Source: MWDT01 sp035506315 (GTDB taxonomy: Bacteria; Verrucomicrobiota; Verrucomicrobiia; Opitutales; Opitutaceae). From it: 15,970 bases of DNA. This document shows, piece by piece, positions 5,933 through 13,231 of this stretch. Every line of letters begins with the position of its first letter. Position 1 is the stretch's first letter. The notes under the pieces are model-generated. The model was given only the letters and a program-made list of their open reading frames with translations. It was not told the DNA's origin and made no database searches. The stretch covers positions 1 to 15,970 of the forward strand of contig DATJPQ010000272.1 in assembly GCA_035506315.1 (NCBI GenBank), read 5' to 3'. A program made the position numbers and the translations under genes.

Positions 5933-7345
5933 TCACTTCGCCGGCGCGGCGGCCTCGGCGCGGTCGGCCTGAACATCGCGCACGAGGCGCTTCACGTCGA
6001 AGAAAAACACGTAAATGATCATCGAAAAGAGCAGCACCATGAAGACGCTCTGCGCCGTCATGACCAAGTTGACCGGCAAGGCCCGCCCGCGCAGGCGTGC
6101 GATGGTGGCAAAAAGCATGTGGCCGCCGTCGAGCACGGGGATGGGCAGGAGGTTGAAGATCGCGAGGTTCACGTTGACCAGGATGGTGAAAATCAGCACG
6201 GTCCGGATGCCCGCCTCGGCGGCGCTGTAGAAGATACGAGCGATGCCCACGGCGCCGGCGACTTTGGAAAGCCCGATGTCGGAATGCGGGTTGATCAAGC
6301 TCCACAGGATACGGAACGTCATGGTGGTTTGTTCCCAAAGCTGGGCGAGCGGCGAAGGATGCGTCAGCGTAAAGCCGGTGGTCAGGGTGAGGCCGGTGCC
6401 GGTCTTGGCGTTGGCACGCGGTGGTATCCGCAGCTCCAATTCCTGTCCGGCGCGTTTGACCCGGGCCAGGACCGTCTGCTGGACGTGTTGGTCGAGATGT
6501 TCCTGATAAACCGCGATGTTGCTGATCGGTTGGCCGTCGAGCGAACGGATCTCGTCGCCGGGCTTGAAGCCGGCTTTTTCCGCTGCCGATCCGGCGGCGA
6601 CGTCATGCACCAGCAATTCGTAGCTTTGCGAAATGCCGACGTGGCGATACCGTTCGTCGCCCGCGAGGCGGGGAAAAAGGACAATCTCCAGTTCGCGTCC
6701 GTCGCGCTCGATGGTGAACACGGCCATCGGTTGATCGTATTCATCGCGTCCGGCACTGGTGATGAGCGTTTGCGTCAGGCTCGCCCAATCCGTGACCTTT
6801 ACGCCGTCGATGGCGCGCACGATGTCGCCGATCCGCAGGCCGGCCTGTGAGGCCGGGCTCGGCACCTTGGTACCGTCGCTGAGTTCGATGGTCGGGCTCA
6901 CATAGCCAATGCGGGTGGTGGCCATGTCGCTGCTCACCGGTTCGCCGATGAACCAGATGATACAGGCGAGCACCAGGGCGAAAACGAGGTTCATCGCCGC
7001 GCCGGCGGCAAAAACGATGATCTTGGTCGCATAGCTGATCGGCGGCAGCGTCTTGGTGTCGGCAGTGCTTTCACCCTCGATGACGCTCATATCAGCGAGT
7101 TGCGGGAGGGCCACATAGCCGCCGATCGGCAACCACGAGAGACGATACTCGACACCGTCCTTGCCGCGCCACGATACAATCTTGGGACCGAAGCCGATGG
7201 AAAAACGTTCTACGTGCACGCCCCGGCGGCGCGCCGCCCAAAAATGGCCCAGCTCGTGCACAAAAATCGATCCGCCGAAGAAAAGCACGACCAGCGCGAC
7301 CGAGCCAAGGTCGGAGATGATCGAATGAAAAAGGGCTGTGGGCAT
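5933..7345 (-). CDS. rseP: RseP-family site-2 (intramembrane) zinc metalloprotease
   Basis: An inner-membrane protease that cuts transmembrane substrates such as anti-sigma factors and signal-peptide remnants. The 470 residues compare with 450 in E. coli RseP. The first membrane segment carries the zinc site HELGH (H30, E31, H34). A second hydrophobic segment is about 105-132. Two PDZ domains follow, centred near residues 171 (GLRIGDIVRAIDG) and 260 (KAGFKPGDEIRSLDG). A C-terminal membrane pair includes the third zinc ligand in NLLPIPVLDGGH (near 405), with a last segment at about 430-453. Two PDZ domains match the E. coli type. It lies 60 bp downstream of dxr and 100 bp upstream of ispG on the same strand; uppS-cdsA-rseP linkage is common in bacteria. 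The ATG at 7343-7345 starts directly before the first membrane helix. The substrate in this organism cannot be told from the window. Confidence 0.97.
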   Translation of the reverse strand: MPTALFHSIISDLGSVALVVLFFGGSIFVHELGHFWAARRRGVHVERFSIGFGPKIVSWRGKDGVEYRLSWLPIGGYVALPQLADMSVIEGESTADTKTLPPISYATKIIVFAAGAAMNLVFALVLACIIWFIGEPVSSDMATTRIGYVSPTIELSDGTKVPSPASQAGLRIGDIVRAIDGVKVTDWASLTQTLITSAGRDEYDQPMAVFTIERDGRELEIVLFPRLAGDERYRHVGISQSYELLVHDVAAGSAAEKAGFKPGDEIRSLDGQPISNIAVYQEHLDQHVQQTVLARVKRAGQELELRIPPRANAKTGTGLTLTTGFTLTHPSPLAQLWEQTTMTFRILWSLINPHSDIGLSKVAGAVGIARIFYSAAEAGIRTVLIFTILVNVNLAIFNLLPIPVLDGGHMLFATIARLRGRALPVNLVMTAQSVFMVLLFSMIIYVFFFDVKRLVRDVQADRAEAAAPAK

Positions 7346-7405
7346 GCCGGATTACAACTGCGGGGACGAGGGTGAAAGGAGAGGATAAACCACGTGGGTC
7401 TAAGA

Positions 7406-8584
7406 TCAAAAGGAGGACTGCAATAGATTGGTGGCGATGCGCCGCGCTTCGGCGTCGACCGCCAGAACTTCATCGAGAGAAGCAGGGTCGCGAGGATCGC
7501 AGGCCTGTAAAGCCTGATCGACCAGACGATGGATCGCCAGGAAAGGCAGGCGGCCCGAGAGGAAGGCCGCGACGGCCACCTCGTTGGCGGCGTTGAAGAC
7601 GGCCGGGGTGGCGCCGCCGGCGACCATCGTCTGTTTGGCGAGCCGCAGCATGGGGAATCGCGCCTCGTCGACCGGGCGGAACTCCAGCGACAACAGGCGG
7701 CCAAGGTCGAGCGGGGCGTCGACGCCCGGCGCGCGTTGGGGGTACAGCAACGAATGCTGGATCGGGAAGGTCATCGAGGGCGGGCAGAGCTGGGCCAGCA
7801 TCGCGCCATCGGCGAATTCCACGAGGCAGTGCACGATGCTTTGCGGGTGCAGCACGGCGTGGCATTGCCCGGGGCGCAGCCCGAACAGGCATTGCGCCTC
7901 GATCAGCTCGAGGCCCTTGTTGGCGAGGGTGGCCGAGTCCACGGTGATCTTCGGCCCCATGTCCCAGTTGGGATGCTTGAGCGCATCGGCGGGCGTCACG
8001 TGGGCGAGGCTTTCCACTGGCAGGTCGCGGAACGCGCCACCGCTGGCGGTCAGTGTCACGCGGGAGATCCCGGCGGCCGGATGCCCCTCGACGCACTGAA
8101 AGACGGCGTTGTGCTCGCTGTCGACCGGCAGGAGCCGGGCGCCCCGGCGGCGGGCTTCAGCCGTCACGAATTTGCCGGCGAGCACGAGGATTTCCTTGCT
8201 GGCGAGCGCCAGGTCCTTGCCGGCCGCAAGGGCGGCGAGGGCGGGTCGCAGGCCCGTGGTGCCGACCACGGCGACGAGCACGATGTCGGCAGCGGGAAGT
8301 TGGGCCAGGTCGATGAGGCCGCTGAGACCGCCATGCAGCTCGGTGCCGGCGGGGAACGCATCCCGGGCGTTCTGCGCCGCGGCGTAGGCCGTCTCCTCGA
8401 ACACGCCGACCTGCGTCACATGAAATTCCCGGGCGATGGCGGCAAGGCGCTCCCAATTGGCCCGGGCGGCAATGCCCACCAGCTCCAGCTGGTCGGGATG
8501 CGCGGTGAGCACGCGCAATGTGTTTTCACCGATCGAACCGGTGGCTCCGAGGAGGACGACACGTTTACGGGCGGAAGCGGACAC
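7406..8584 (-). CDS. dxr: 1-deoxy-D-xylulose 5-phosphate reductoisomerase
   Basis: Dxr (IspC) rearranges and reduces DXP to 2-C-methyl-D-erythritol 4-phosphate with NADPH and a divalent metal; it is the committed step of the MEP pathway and the fosmidomycin target. 392 residues, near the usual 390-400. The NADPH loop is GATGSIG (13-19). The metal and substrate site includes VDSEHNA with D155 and E157, the TASGGAFR loop, and PNWDMGPKITVDSATLANKGLE with E226 as the third metal ligand. A conserved FNAANEVAV motif lies in the C-terminal region. The start is a GTG (8582-8584) that places the Rossmann strand KRVVLLGATG at the expected distance; no in-frame ATG fits better. It lies 30 bp downstream of cdsA and 60 bp upstream of rseP on the same strand, so it is probably part of one operon. 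Confidence 0.98.
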   Translation of the reverse strand: MSASARKRVVLLGATGSIGENTLRVLTAHPDQLELVGIAARANWERLAAIAREFHVTQVGVFEETAYAAAQNARDAFPAGTELHGGLSGLIDLAQLPAADIVLVAVVGTTGLRPALAALAAGKDLALASKEILVLAGKFVTAEARRRGARLLPVDSEHNAVFQCVEGHPAAGISRVTLTASGGAFRDLPVESLAHVTPADALKHPNWDMGPKITVDSATLANKGLELIEAQCLFGLRPGQCHAVLHPQSIVHCLVEFADGAMLAQLCPPSMTFPIQHSLLYPQRAPGVDAPLDLGRLLSLEFRPVDEARFPMLRLAKQTMVAGGATPAVFNAANEVAVAAFLSGRLPFLAIHRLVDQALQACDPRDPASLDEVLAVDAEARRIATNLLQSSF

Positions 8585-8614
8585 AGCGGGCGATCTTGGA
8601 GGAGTGCGCCCCGC

Positions 8615-9436
8615 CTAGAGAAGCCGAAATAACACGTAGCCCAGAGGCGCGGTGAGGATGAGGCTGTCGCTCAGGTCGAACACGCCGCCGATGCCCGGAA
8701 TGGTCTGGCCGGCGTCCTTGGTTTCGGCACGACGCTTGATGATGGATTCGATGAGGTCCGACACGATCGCCAGGCCGGCAATGGGCAGCGCCATCGCCGC
8801 GCCAACCAACGGCGTGAGGGAGGGGGGCAGGAAAGCGCGGCAACCCCAGGCGAGGCCGGCGCCAACCAGGGCCGAGGTCGCGAGTCCCCCGGCCACCCCT
8901 TCCCACGATTTCTTCGGGCTGATGTTGGGCGCCATCTTGTGCCGGCCGAACGCGCAGCCAAAAACCAGTGCGCCGGTGTCGCAGAATTTCGACACGGCAG
9001 TCAGCCACAGCGCGAGCCAGAGACCGGTTTGTTCGTGCGGAGCGTGGATCAGCAGCACGCGAACGAGAAATTGAAACATGAACGGCACGTAAACCACGCC
9101 GAAGAGCGACCAGCCGAGCGTTTCCAGACGATTATGCGGTTCGCGCTCCCCCAGGATGCGGATGGAAAACACGGCCACGGTCAGGGCGAGCAGCACCTCG
9201 GTGGTGAGACCGTAGGATTCGAGATAAAGCGGCCCCAGCATGATCGCCGCCCCGAGCACCAGGCCAAACCGGTCGAACGGATTCAGGCCCATGCGCTCGA
9301 GCATGCCATAAAACTCCCGCTGCGTGAGCACGCCGAAGAGGGCAACGAACCAAATGCCCCCCACCGTCCCGAGGTAGCGGAGGCAGAGGAACACGAGGGT
9401 CCACAGGATGACGGTGCTGAGGATACGTTGGCGCAT
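8615..9436 (-). CDS. cdsA: Phosphatidate cytidylyltransferase (CDP-diacylglycerol synthase)
   Basis: CdsA condenses CTP with phosphatidic acid to CDP-diacylglycerol, the precursor of all bacterial phospholipids, at the inner membrane. 273 residues with about eight hydrophobic segments, in line with the family. The C-terminal signature region (roughly 225-260) reads SIIKRRAETKDAGQTIPGIGG followed by VFDLSDS. The KR and KD pairs and PG.GG are kept, but the usual H-G-G-x-x-D-R is here I-G-G-V-F-D-L. The motif SPKKSWEG (about 173-180) is also typical. The gene lies 53 bp downstream of uppS and 30 bp upstream of dxr. The substitution of the signature His and Arg may be a lineage variant; the overall context and remaining motif leave the family assignment firm. 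Confidence 0.94.
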   Translation of the reverse strand: MRQRILSTVILWTLVFLCLRYLGTVGGIWFVALFGVLTQREFYGMLERMGLNPFDRFGLVLGAAIMLGPLYLESYGLTTEVLLALTVAVFSIRILGEREPHNRLETLGWSLFGVVYVPFMFQFLVRVLLIHAPHEQTGLWLALWLTAVSKFCDTGALVFGCAFGRHKMAPNISPKKSWEGVAGGLATSALVGAGLAWGCRAFLPPSLTPLVGAAMALPIAGLAIVSDLIESIIKRRAETKDAGQTIPGIGGVFDLSDSLILTAPLGYVLFRLL

Positions 9437-9489
9437 GCGGGAAAAGGTAGGAAGGGTGGGAAAGGGCAGCCGGACCGGCAGGAGGGCCG

Positions 9490-10242
9490 TTATTTCTCTC
9501 CGGTGGCGGCCGGCTTCACCTGTTCGGTCGTCAGCCCGTAGCGGCGTTCGCGTTGGGCGTACTCGGTGACGGCGGCTGCGAGGTCAGCCTTGGTGAAATC
9601 GGGCCAGAGCACCGGCGTAAAGACGAACTCTGCATAGGCGCCCTGCAAGAGGAGGAAATTGCTGACCCGCATCTCGCCGGAGGTGCGGATGATGAGATCG
9701 GGATCGGGGATGTCGGCGGTGTTGAGATGGCGGCTGAACGCGGCCCAGGTAAGCTCGCCGGGCTTTTCCTGGCCGGCGGCCAACGCGGCGGTGTAGGCGC
9801 GGACCGCGTCGAGCACCTCGGTGCGGGAACCGTAGTTGAGCGCGAGCACCAGCGTGTGCTCGGTGAAATGGGCGGTCGCCTCGATCGCGCGGGCGAGCTG
9901 CCGGCGCACGACGGCGGGCAGTTCCTGGGTCCGGCCGATCGTGAGCAGGCGGACCCGGTTTTTGACGAGCGTGGCGGTCTCGCGCTTGAGAAAATACTCG
10001 AGCAGATGCATCAACGCGCCGACCTCCTCCTGCGGCCGTTGCTGATTCTCGATCGAAAACGCGTAAAGCGTGAGGTAGCGAATGCCGAGTTCGCGCGTGC
10101 CGTCGATGATGGCCCGCACCGTCTCGACGCCGCGGCGGTGCCCTTCGATGCGCGGCAAACCGCGCTGTTTGGCCCAACGGCCGTTGCCATCCATGATGAT
10201 GGCGACGTGCTGGGGAACGTTGGACGGGGGAACTGAAGCCAT
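9490..10242 (-). CDS. uppS: Isoprenyl (undecaprenyl) diphosphate synthase, cis-type
   Basis: UppS extends farnesyl diphosphate with isopentenyl units in cis to give undecaprenyl diphosphate, the lipid carrier for peptidoglycan and other surface polymers. It works at the cytoplasmic face of the membrane. 250 residues, close to E. coli UppS (253). Catalytic motif IIMDGNGRWAKQRG with D18 and R22, the AFSIENQQRP motif (commonly AFSTENW.RP), LNYGSRTEV, and the diphosphate-binding IIRTSGEMRVSNFL at about 183-196. The VLWPDF near the C-terminus also fits. It is the first gene of the cluster, divergent from the nucleoside phosphorylase gene with 164 bp between their starts; the operon promoter should lie there. 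Chain length of the product cannot be read from sequence alone. Confidence 0.97.
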   Translation of the reverse strand: MASVPPSNVPQHVAIIMDGNGRWAKQRGLPRIEGHRRGVETVRAIIDGTRELGIRYLTLYAFSIENQQRPQEEVGALMHLLEYFLKRETATLVKNRVRLLTIGRTQELPAVVRRQLARAIEATAHFTEHTLVLALNYGSRTEVLDAVRAYTAALAAGQEKPGELTWAAFSRHLNTADIPDPDLIIRTSGEMRVSNFLLLQGAYAEFVFTPVLWPDFTKADLAAAVTEYAQRERRYGLTTEQVKPAATGEK

Positions 10243-10406
10243 GCGTCGGTGCAGTTAGGTCAGCGTCGCGGAGTTTGACAAGGGGGAAGGGCGGAGGCGC
10301 GCCGGCGGTCGGCAAAGGTTGAAGACTGGGCGCGAAACGGTATCGGATGATGGAGGCGAGGAGTTTTCGCGTTGCCCTCCCGCGGCGGGGGCGCGTGATT
10401 CGACGC

Positions 10407-11105
10407 ATGAAAATCGCATTTATCAGCGGCACCAGCATCGTGAATTCCGACCTTTTTGCGCAATGGGAGGTGCGCACGATCGAGACCGCCTATGGCCCGG
10501 TGACGTACAAAATGCGCGGCGACCACGCGCTCATCAACCGCCACGGCTATAATTTCCCGCTGCCGCCGCACAGTATCAATTACCGCGCCAACATCCGCGC
10601 ACTGGCCGACCTCGGTTTTCGGGACGTCGTTTCGCTCAACTCCGTGGGCTCGCTCAAGCCCGACCTGCCGCCCGGCACGTTCGTCTCGTGCTGCGATTAC
10701 GTGGCGTTGCAACAAGGTCCGGCGACGTTCTTTGACCAGGAACTAAAAGGCGGTGCGCCCGGTATCGCCAACAACCTGATCCCGCTCCTGGTGAAGAAGC
10801 TCGCGCCCGAGTTCAAGATTCAGACCGGCAAGATTTACGTGCAAATGCGCGGTCCGCGCTTCGAGACGAAGGCCGAGGTGCGCATCGTCCAGGCGTGGGG
10901 TGACGTCATCGGCATGACCGCCGCGCACGAGGCGGACCTCTGCACCGAACTTGGCCTGCGCTACAACAGCCTGGCGTTGATCGACAACTTCGCCAACGGC
11001 CTCGAAGGCACCGAGGTCGACTTCGCGAAATTCAAGACCCTCGTACGCGCCAATCAGCGGAAGGTCAACCGGCTCTTCGCGCGGATGCTGAAAATTCTCG
11101 GCTAG
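10407..11105 (+). CDS. MTAP/PNP-family nucleoside phosphorylase, probably 6-oxopurine-specific
   Basis: A trimeric-type purine nucleoside phosphorylase family member, which splits a purine (methylthio)nucleoside with phosphate. 232 residues from the ATG at 10407; a further in-frame ATG 60 bp upstream adds only an Arg-rich stretch and is unlikely. Family marks are SGTS (7-10) at the usual GGTG phosphate loop, RHG (45-47), HSINYRANIRAL, NSVGSLK, GPRFET (149-154) and GMT (M170-T171). Counting from M-T, the adenine-reading Asp220 of human MTAP falls on N194 and Asp222 on A196. The local sequence IDNFANG instead resembles the N-containing motif of PNP and methylthioinosine phosphorylase (MTIP). 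I therefore infer 6-oxopurine preference (MTIP or guanosine/inosine PNP). The family call is firm; the substrate is inference. It is shorter than human MTAP (283) and transcribed away from uppS. Confidence 0.85.
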   Translation: MKIAFISGTSIVNSDLFAQWEVRTIETAYGPVTYKMRGDHALINRHGYNFPLPPHSINYRANIRALADLGFRDVVSLNSVGSLKPDLPPGTFVSCCDYVALQQGPATFFDQELKGGAPGIANNLIPLLVKKLAPEFKIQTGKIYVQMRGPRFETKAEVRIVQAWGDVIGMTAAHEADLCTELGLRYNSLALIDNFANGLEGTEVDFAKFKTLVRANQRKVNRLFARMLKILG

Positions 11106-11225
11106 GAGTTTGTCGGGCTGAGGATAAAAGTCCGGGAAGAGCCCGGGATTGCGTCGCGATGCAATCCGCCGCGACCGACAAACTCCTTAAACCGCCACGA
11201 AGCGGCGGAAACCCGACAGGCTCCT
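11104..11225. repeat. Multi-armed palindromic intergenic element (REP-like)
   Basis: Starting at the stop codon of the phosphorylase gene, GGAGTTTGTCGG (11105-11116) is perfectly complementary to CCGACAAACTCC (11175-11186). The same left arm can pair instead with CCCGAC...CTCCT (11212-11225; 11 of 14 positions). Between and beyond these are three small hairpins: CCGGG/CCCGG (11132-11136, 11142-11146), GATTGC/GCAATC (11147-11152, 11161-11166) and CCGCC/GGCGG (11192-11196, 11204-11208). The layout resembles a REP/BIME cluster and may also end transcription of the phosphorylase gene, though no T-tract follows. Confidence 0.6.
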
Positions 11226-11254
11226 GGAAATCAGTCGCCCCCAAAAACCGGAAG

Positions 11255-11298
11255 CACACGAAAACGGACGCTGGACTTTCTTTCATGGCGTTCGTGTG
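11255..11298. repeat. Inverted repeat CACACGAA/TTCGTGTG before the dehydrogenase gene
   Basis: CACACGAA (11255-11262) is the exact reverse complement of TTCGTGTG (11291-11298), with a 28-nt interval rich in short TTTC/CGAA-type words. The right arm ends 18 bp before the ATG at 11317. Possible roles are an operator, a leader hairpin or a dispersed repeat; the sequence alone does not decide. Confidence 0.45.
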
Positions 11299-11316
11299 TT
11301 TCGTAGTCTCGTACCT

Positions 11317-12141
11317 ATGAAAACCATCGGCATTCTCGGACTGGGCATCATTGGCGGCACCTGGGCGCGGCGTTACGCGGCGGCCGGCGTGCTCGCCGGC
11401 AGCTGGAACCGTACGCCGCAGCCCGCGGCGCCCGCGTGGAAGGACACGCCCGAGGCGGTCGCCGCCGTGGCCGATGTCGTGCAGATCGTCGTGGCCGACC
11501 CGCCCGCCGTGGAGGGCGTGCTCCAGCGCATCCTCCCGCAACTCAAGCCGGGCAAGACCGTGGTGCAATCGAGCACCATCGATCCGGCGAGCAGCGTGCA
11601 ATTCGCCAAGCTCGTGCGCAACCGCGGCGCCGGCTACGTCGAGGCGCCGTTCACCGGCAGCAAGCCCGCCGCCGAGGAGGGCAAAATCGTATTCTATCTG
11701 GGCGGACCCGCGGCTGATCTCGATGCGGTCGAGCCGTTACTGCAGGTCGTCTCCGAAACCCGTTTCCGGATCGGCACGGGCGAACAGGCGTCGGCGCTCA
11801 AACTGGCGATGAATCTCAACATCGCCGCGCAGATGGAGGCATTGTCGGAAAGCCTGACCTTTGCCCGGCGCGCCGGCATCGGCGACGACGTATATTTCAC
11901 CGCCCTCGCCAAGAACGTGAGCTATTCCGGTCTGACCAAGCTCAAGGAGGCCAAGCTCCGGGCGGCGGATTTCGCCCCGCAATTTTCGGTGAAACACATG
12001 CACAAGGACATGCGCCTCGCGGCGGCCACCGCGGCGGGTGCGGACTATCCGGTTCTACAGACCGTGCGCATCCGGCTCGCGGCGGCCGAGGAACGCGGCC
12101 TGGGCGACGAAGATTTCAGCGCGCTGCTGCGGCTGCTGTGA
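11317..12141 (+). CDS. NAD(P)-dependent beta-hydroxyacid dehydrogenase (3-hydroxyisobutyrate dehydrogenase / GLYR family)
   Basis: Oxidoreductase of the beta-hydroxyacid dehydrogenase family, which interconverts 3-hydroxy acids or short aldehyde acids with NAD(P). 274 residues from the ATG at 11317; an upstream in-frame ATG at 11296 would lie in the inverted repeat and adds residues before the Rossmann strand, so it is less likely. The N-terminal Rossmann domain has KTIGILGLGIIGG with the GxGxxG loop at 8-13. The substrate-binding segment EAPFTGSKPAAEEGK (S115) resembles the DAPVSGS...AE.G form of glyoxylate/succinic semialdehyde reductases. The catalytic lysine is K162 in ALKLAMN with N166. 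The C-terminal all-helical domain fits the family. The exact substrate cannot be fixed from sequence; glyoxylate or succinic semialdehyde reductase is my first guess. No neighbour gives a pathway clue. Confidence 0.88.
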   Translation: MKTIGILGLGIIGGTWARRYAAAGVLAGSWNRTPQPAAPAWKDTPEAVAAVADVVQIVVADPPAVEGVLQRILPQLKPGKTVVQSSTIDPASSVQFAKLVRNRGAGYVEAPFTGSKPAAEEGKIVFYLGGPAADLDAVEPLLQVVSETRFRIGTGEQASALKLAMNLNIAAQMEALSESLTFARRAGIGDDVYFTALAKNVSYSGLTKLKEAKLRAADFAPQFSVKHMHKDMRLAAATAAGADYPVLQTVRIRLAAAEERGLGDEDFSALLRLL

Positions 12142-12212
12142 GAGAAAATGTCTCGATCGGGAACGGTCAGTCGGATGGCATCACAACCAATGGTTCAGGA
12201 ACCGACCGGTAG

Positions 12213-12310
12213 GGCGGACTATCCCTGGTCCGCCGTCGAGTTCGATCAGGCAAACACGGCGCGTTAAGCTTGCCCGCCGTGGCGGGGATAAGGCGCCCTG
12301 CCTCCACGGC
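12213..12310. repeat. Palindrome-rich intergenic element between convergent genes
   Basis: GGCGGAC (12213-12219) and GTCCGCC (12228-12234) form a perfect 7-bp stem with an 8-nt loop. Further on, CCCGCC/GGCGGG (12273-12278, 12281-12286) is nearly contiguous, and GCCGTGG (12276-12282) can alternatively pair with CCACGGC (12304-12310). The dehydrogenase gene ends at 12141 and the next gene, on the other strand, ends at 12324, so these hairpins sit where a two-way terminator would be expected. No T-tracts are visible, and a dispersed repeat is equally possible. Confidence 0.5.
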
Positions 12311-12323
12311 ATTGTACCGATGC

Positions 12324-13088
12324 CTACTCCTGCTCGCCGAAGGCCGTGGCGAGCATCTCAGCTTTGATCGCTGCGCGGATGCGTTTCTGCTTTTCCGCGG
12401 ATTGCAGCGACAGTTCGCGGAAGTAGGCGCGGGCCCGGCCGTCGGCGCAGCCGGCCGCAAAAAGGGCGGCGGCCGCCGTGTCCTGCCGCCAGAAGAGTTT
12501 TTCGATGCCGGCCGGCACGTCGCTGTGATTGGCCTGCAGGAGCACGGAGGCCTCGACCAGGTATTCGATGGCTTCCGGCTCGTCGGTGCCCAGCAACGGG
12601 GTGAAGAGGCTCGCCGCCTCGCTCCGGGCGGTGGCGAACAGCGGCGAGGGAATGCTGTCCGGTGTGATGAGCAGCTCGGAGGTGCGCGGCCCCAACAGCT
12701 CGGCAAGGGCGGCCGCGATCTGCGCCTGGTGTTCCGGGGCGGCCAGCCGGCGTTGCACAAACTCCAGCACTGCCTCCACCTGATCGATCTCCTCGGGCCG
12801 GGGCGGCGTCAGGATGATGGCGCGCATCGGATTCTCCAAAAAAGGCTGCAGCGTGGTCTTGGTGACCGGCAGTCCGCTGGTGCGTTCGGCGGCGATCACG
12901 GCCCACGGAAAGATCGTGCGCAGGAAGGTCACCGCCGGCGCCGGAGTGGTCGAGGTGGTCGCCGCCATCCCGGCCTGGTCGAGCAGACGTAGCAACACGT
13001 TCGACGCCATGCTCGGAGTGGTGATTTTGGGACGGTCCTGATGGGTGTCGGTGAGAAAGGAAAGCTGGGTACCGGACGGAGGATTCAT
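12324..13088 (-). CDS. Hypothetical protein, Ala/Leu-rich helical
   Basis: 254 residues, not recognised. The N-terminal 30 residues are polar and probably disordered (MNPPSGTQLSFLTD...). After that the protein is mostly amphipathic helices rich in Ala, Leu and Glu (for example EEIDQVEAVLEFVQRRL, HQAQIAAALAELLG, EAIEYLVEASVLLQA). It ends in a charged helix (SAEKQKRIRAAIKAEMLATAFGEQE). There is no signal peptide, membrane helix or catalytic motif. ATG at 13088 is the ORF start; an internal ATG (MASNVLLRLL, residue 27) is an alternative. It lies 143 bp downstream of the endonuclease gene on the same strand with a hairpin between, so I do not take it as part of the restriction system. Codon use looks like the GC-rich neighbours, supporting a real gene. 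Confidence 0.7.
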   Translation of the reverse strand: MNPPSGTQLSFLTDTHQDRPKITTPSMASNVLLRLLDQAGMAATTSTTPAPAVTFLRTIFPWAVIAAERTSGLPVTKTTLQPFLENPMRAIILTPPRPEEIDQVEAVLEFVQRRLAAPEHQAQIAAALAELLGPRTSELLITPDSIPSPLFATARSEAASLFTPLLGTDEPEAIEYLVEASVLLQANHSDVPAGIEKLFWRQDTAAAALFAAGCADGRARAYFRELSLQSAEKQKRIRAAIKAEMLATAFGEQE

Positions 13089-13187
13089 GGATGGGGTGGG
13101 ATAAAACGGCGATTGGCGACCAGGGCAAGATAACCGTCGCTGACGCGGGTGGATTGCTACGAGAGGCGGTGTTCCAAGGAGGCGAAT

Positions 13188-13206
13188 CGTTCCACGCGAT
13201 GGAACG
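13188..13206 (-). terminator. Hairpin downstream of the endonuclease gene
   Basis: CGTTCCA (13188-13194) and TGGAACG (13200-13206) form a perfect 7-bp stem with a 5-nt loop, 26 bp after the endonuclease stop codon on the minus strand. A smaller GTAAC/GTTAC hairpin (13221-13225, 13231-13235) touches the stop itself. No T-run follows on the minus strand, so terminator function is only suggested. Confidence 0.4.
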
Positions 13207-13231
13207 AAGTGTGTTTTCTGGTAACGCCAGG

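Noticed and set aside
7529..8632. 367-residue plus-strand frame opposite dxr
   Set aside because: Fully antisense to a canonical Dxr; a codon-bias shadow.
10243..10406. TTGACA/TTGTCA at 10275-10281 as -35 of divergent promoters
   Set aside because: No acceptable -10 hexamer at 16-18 bp on either strand, so I did not call a promoter although one must exist here.
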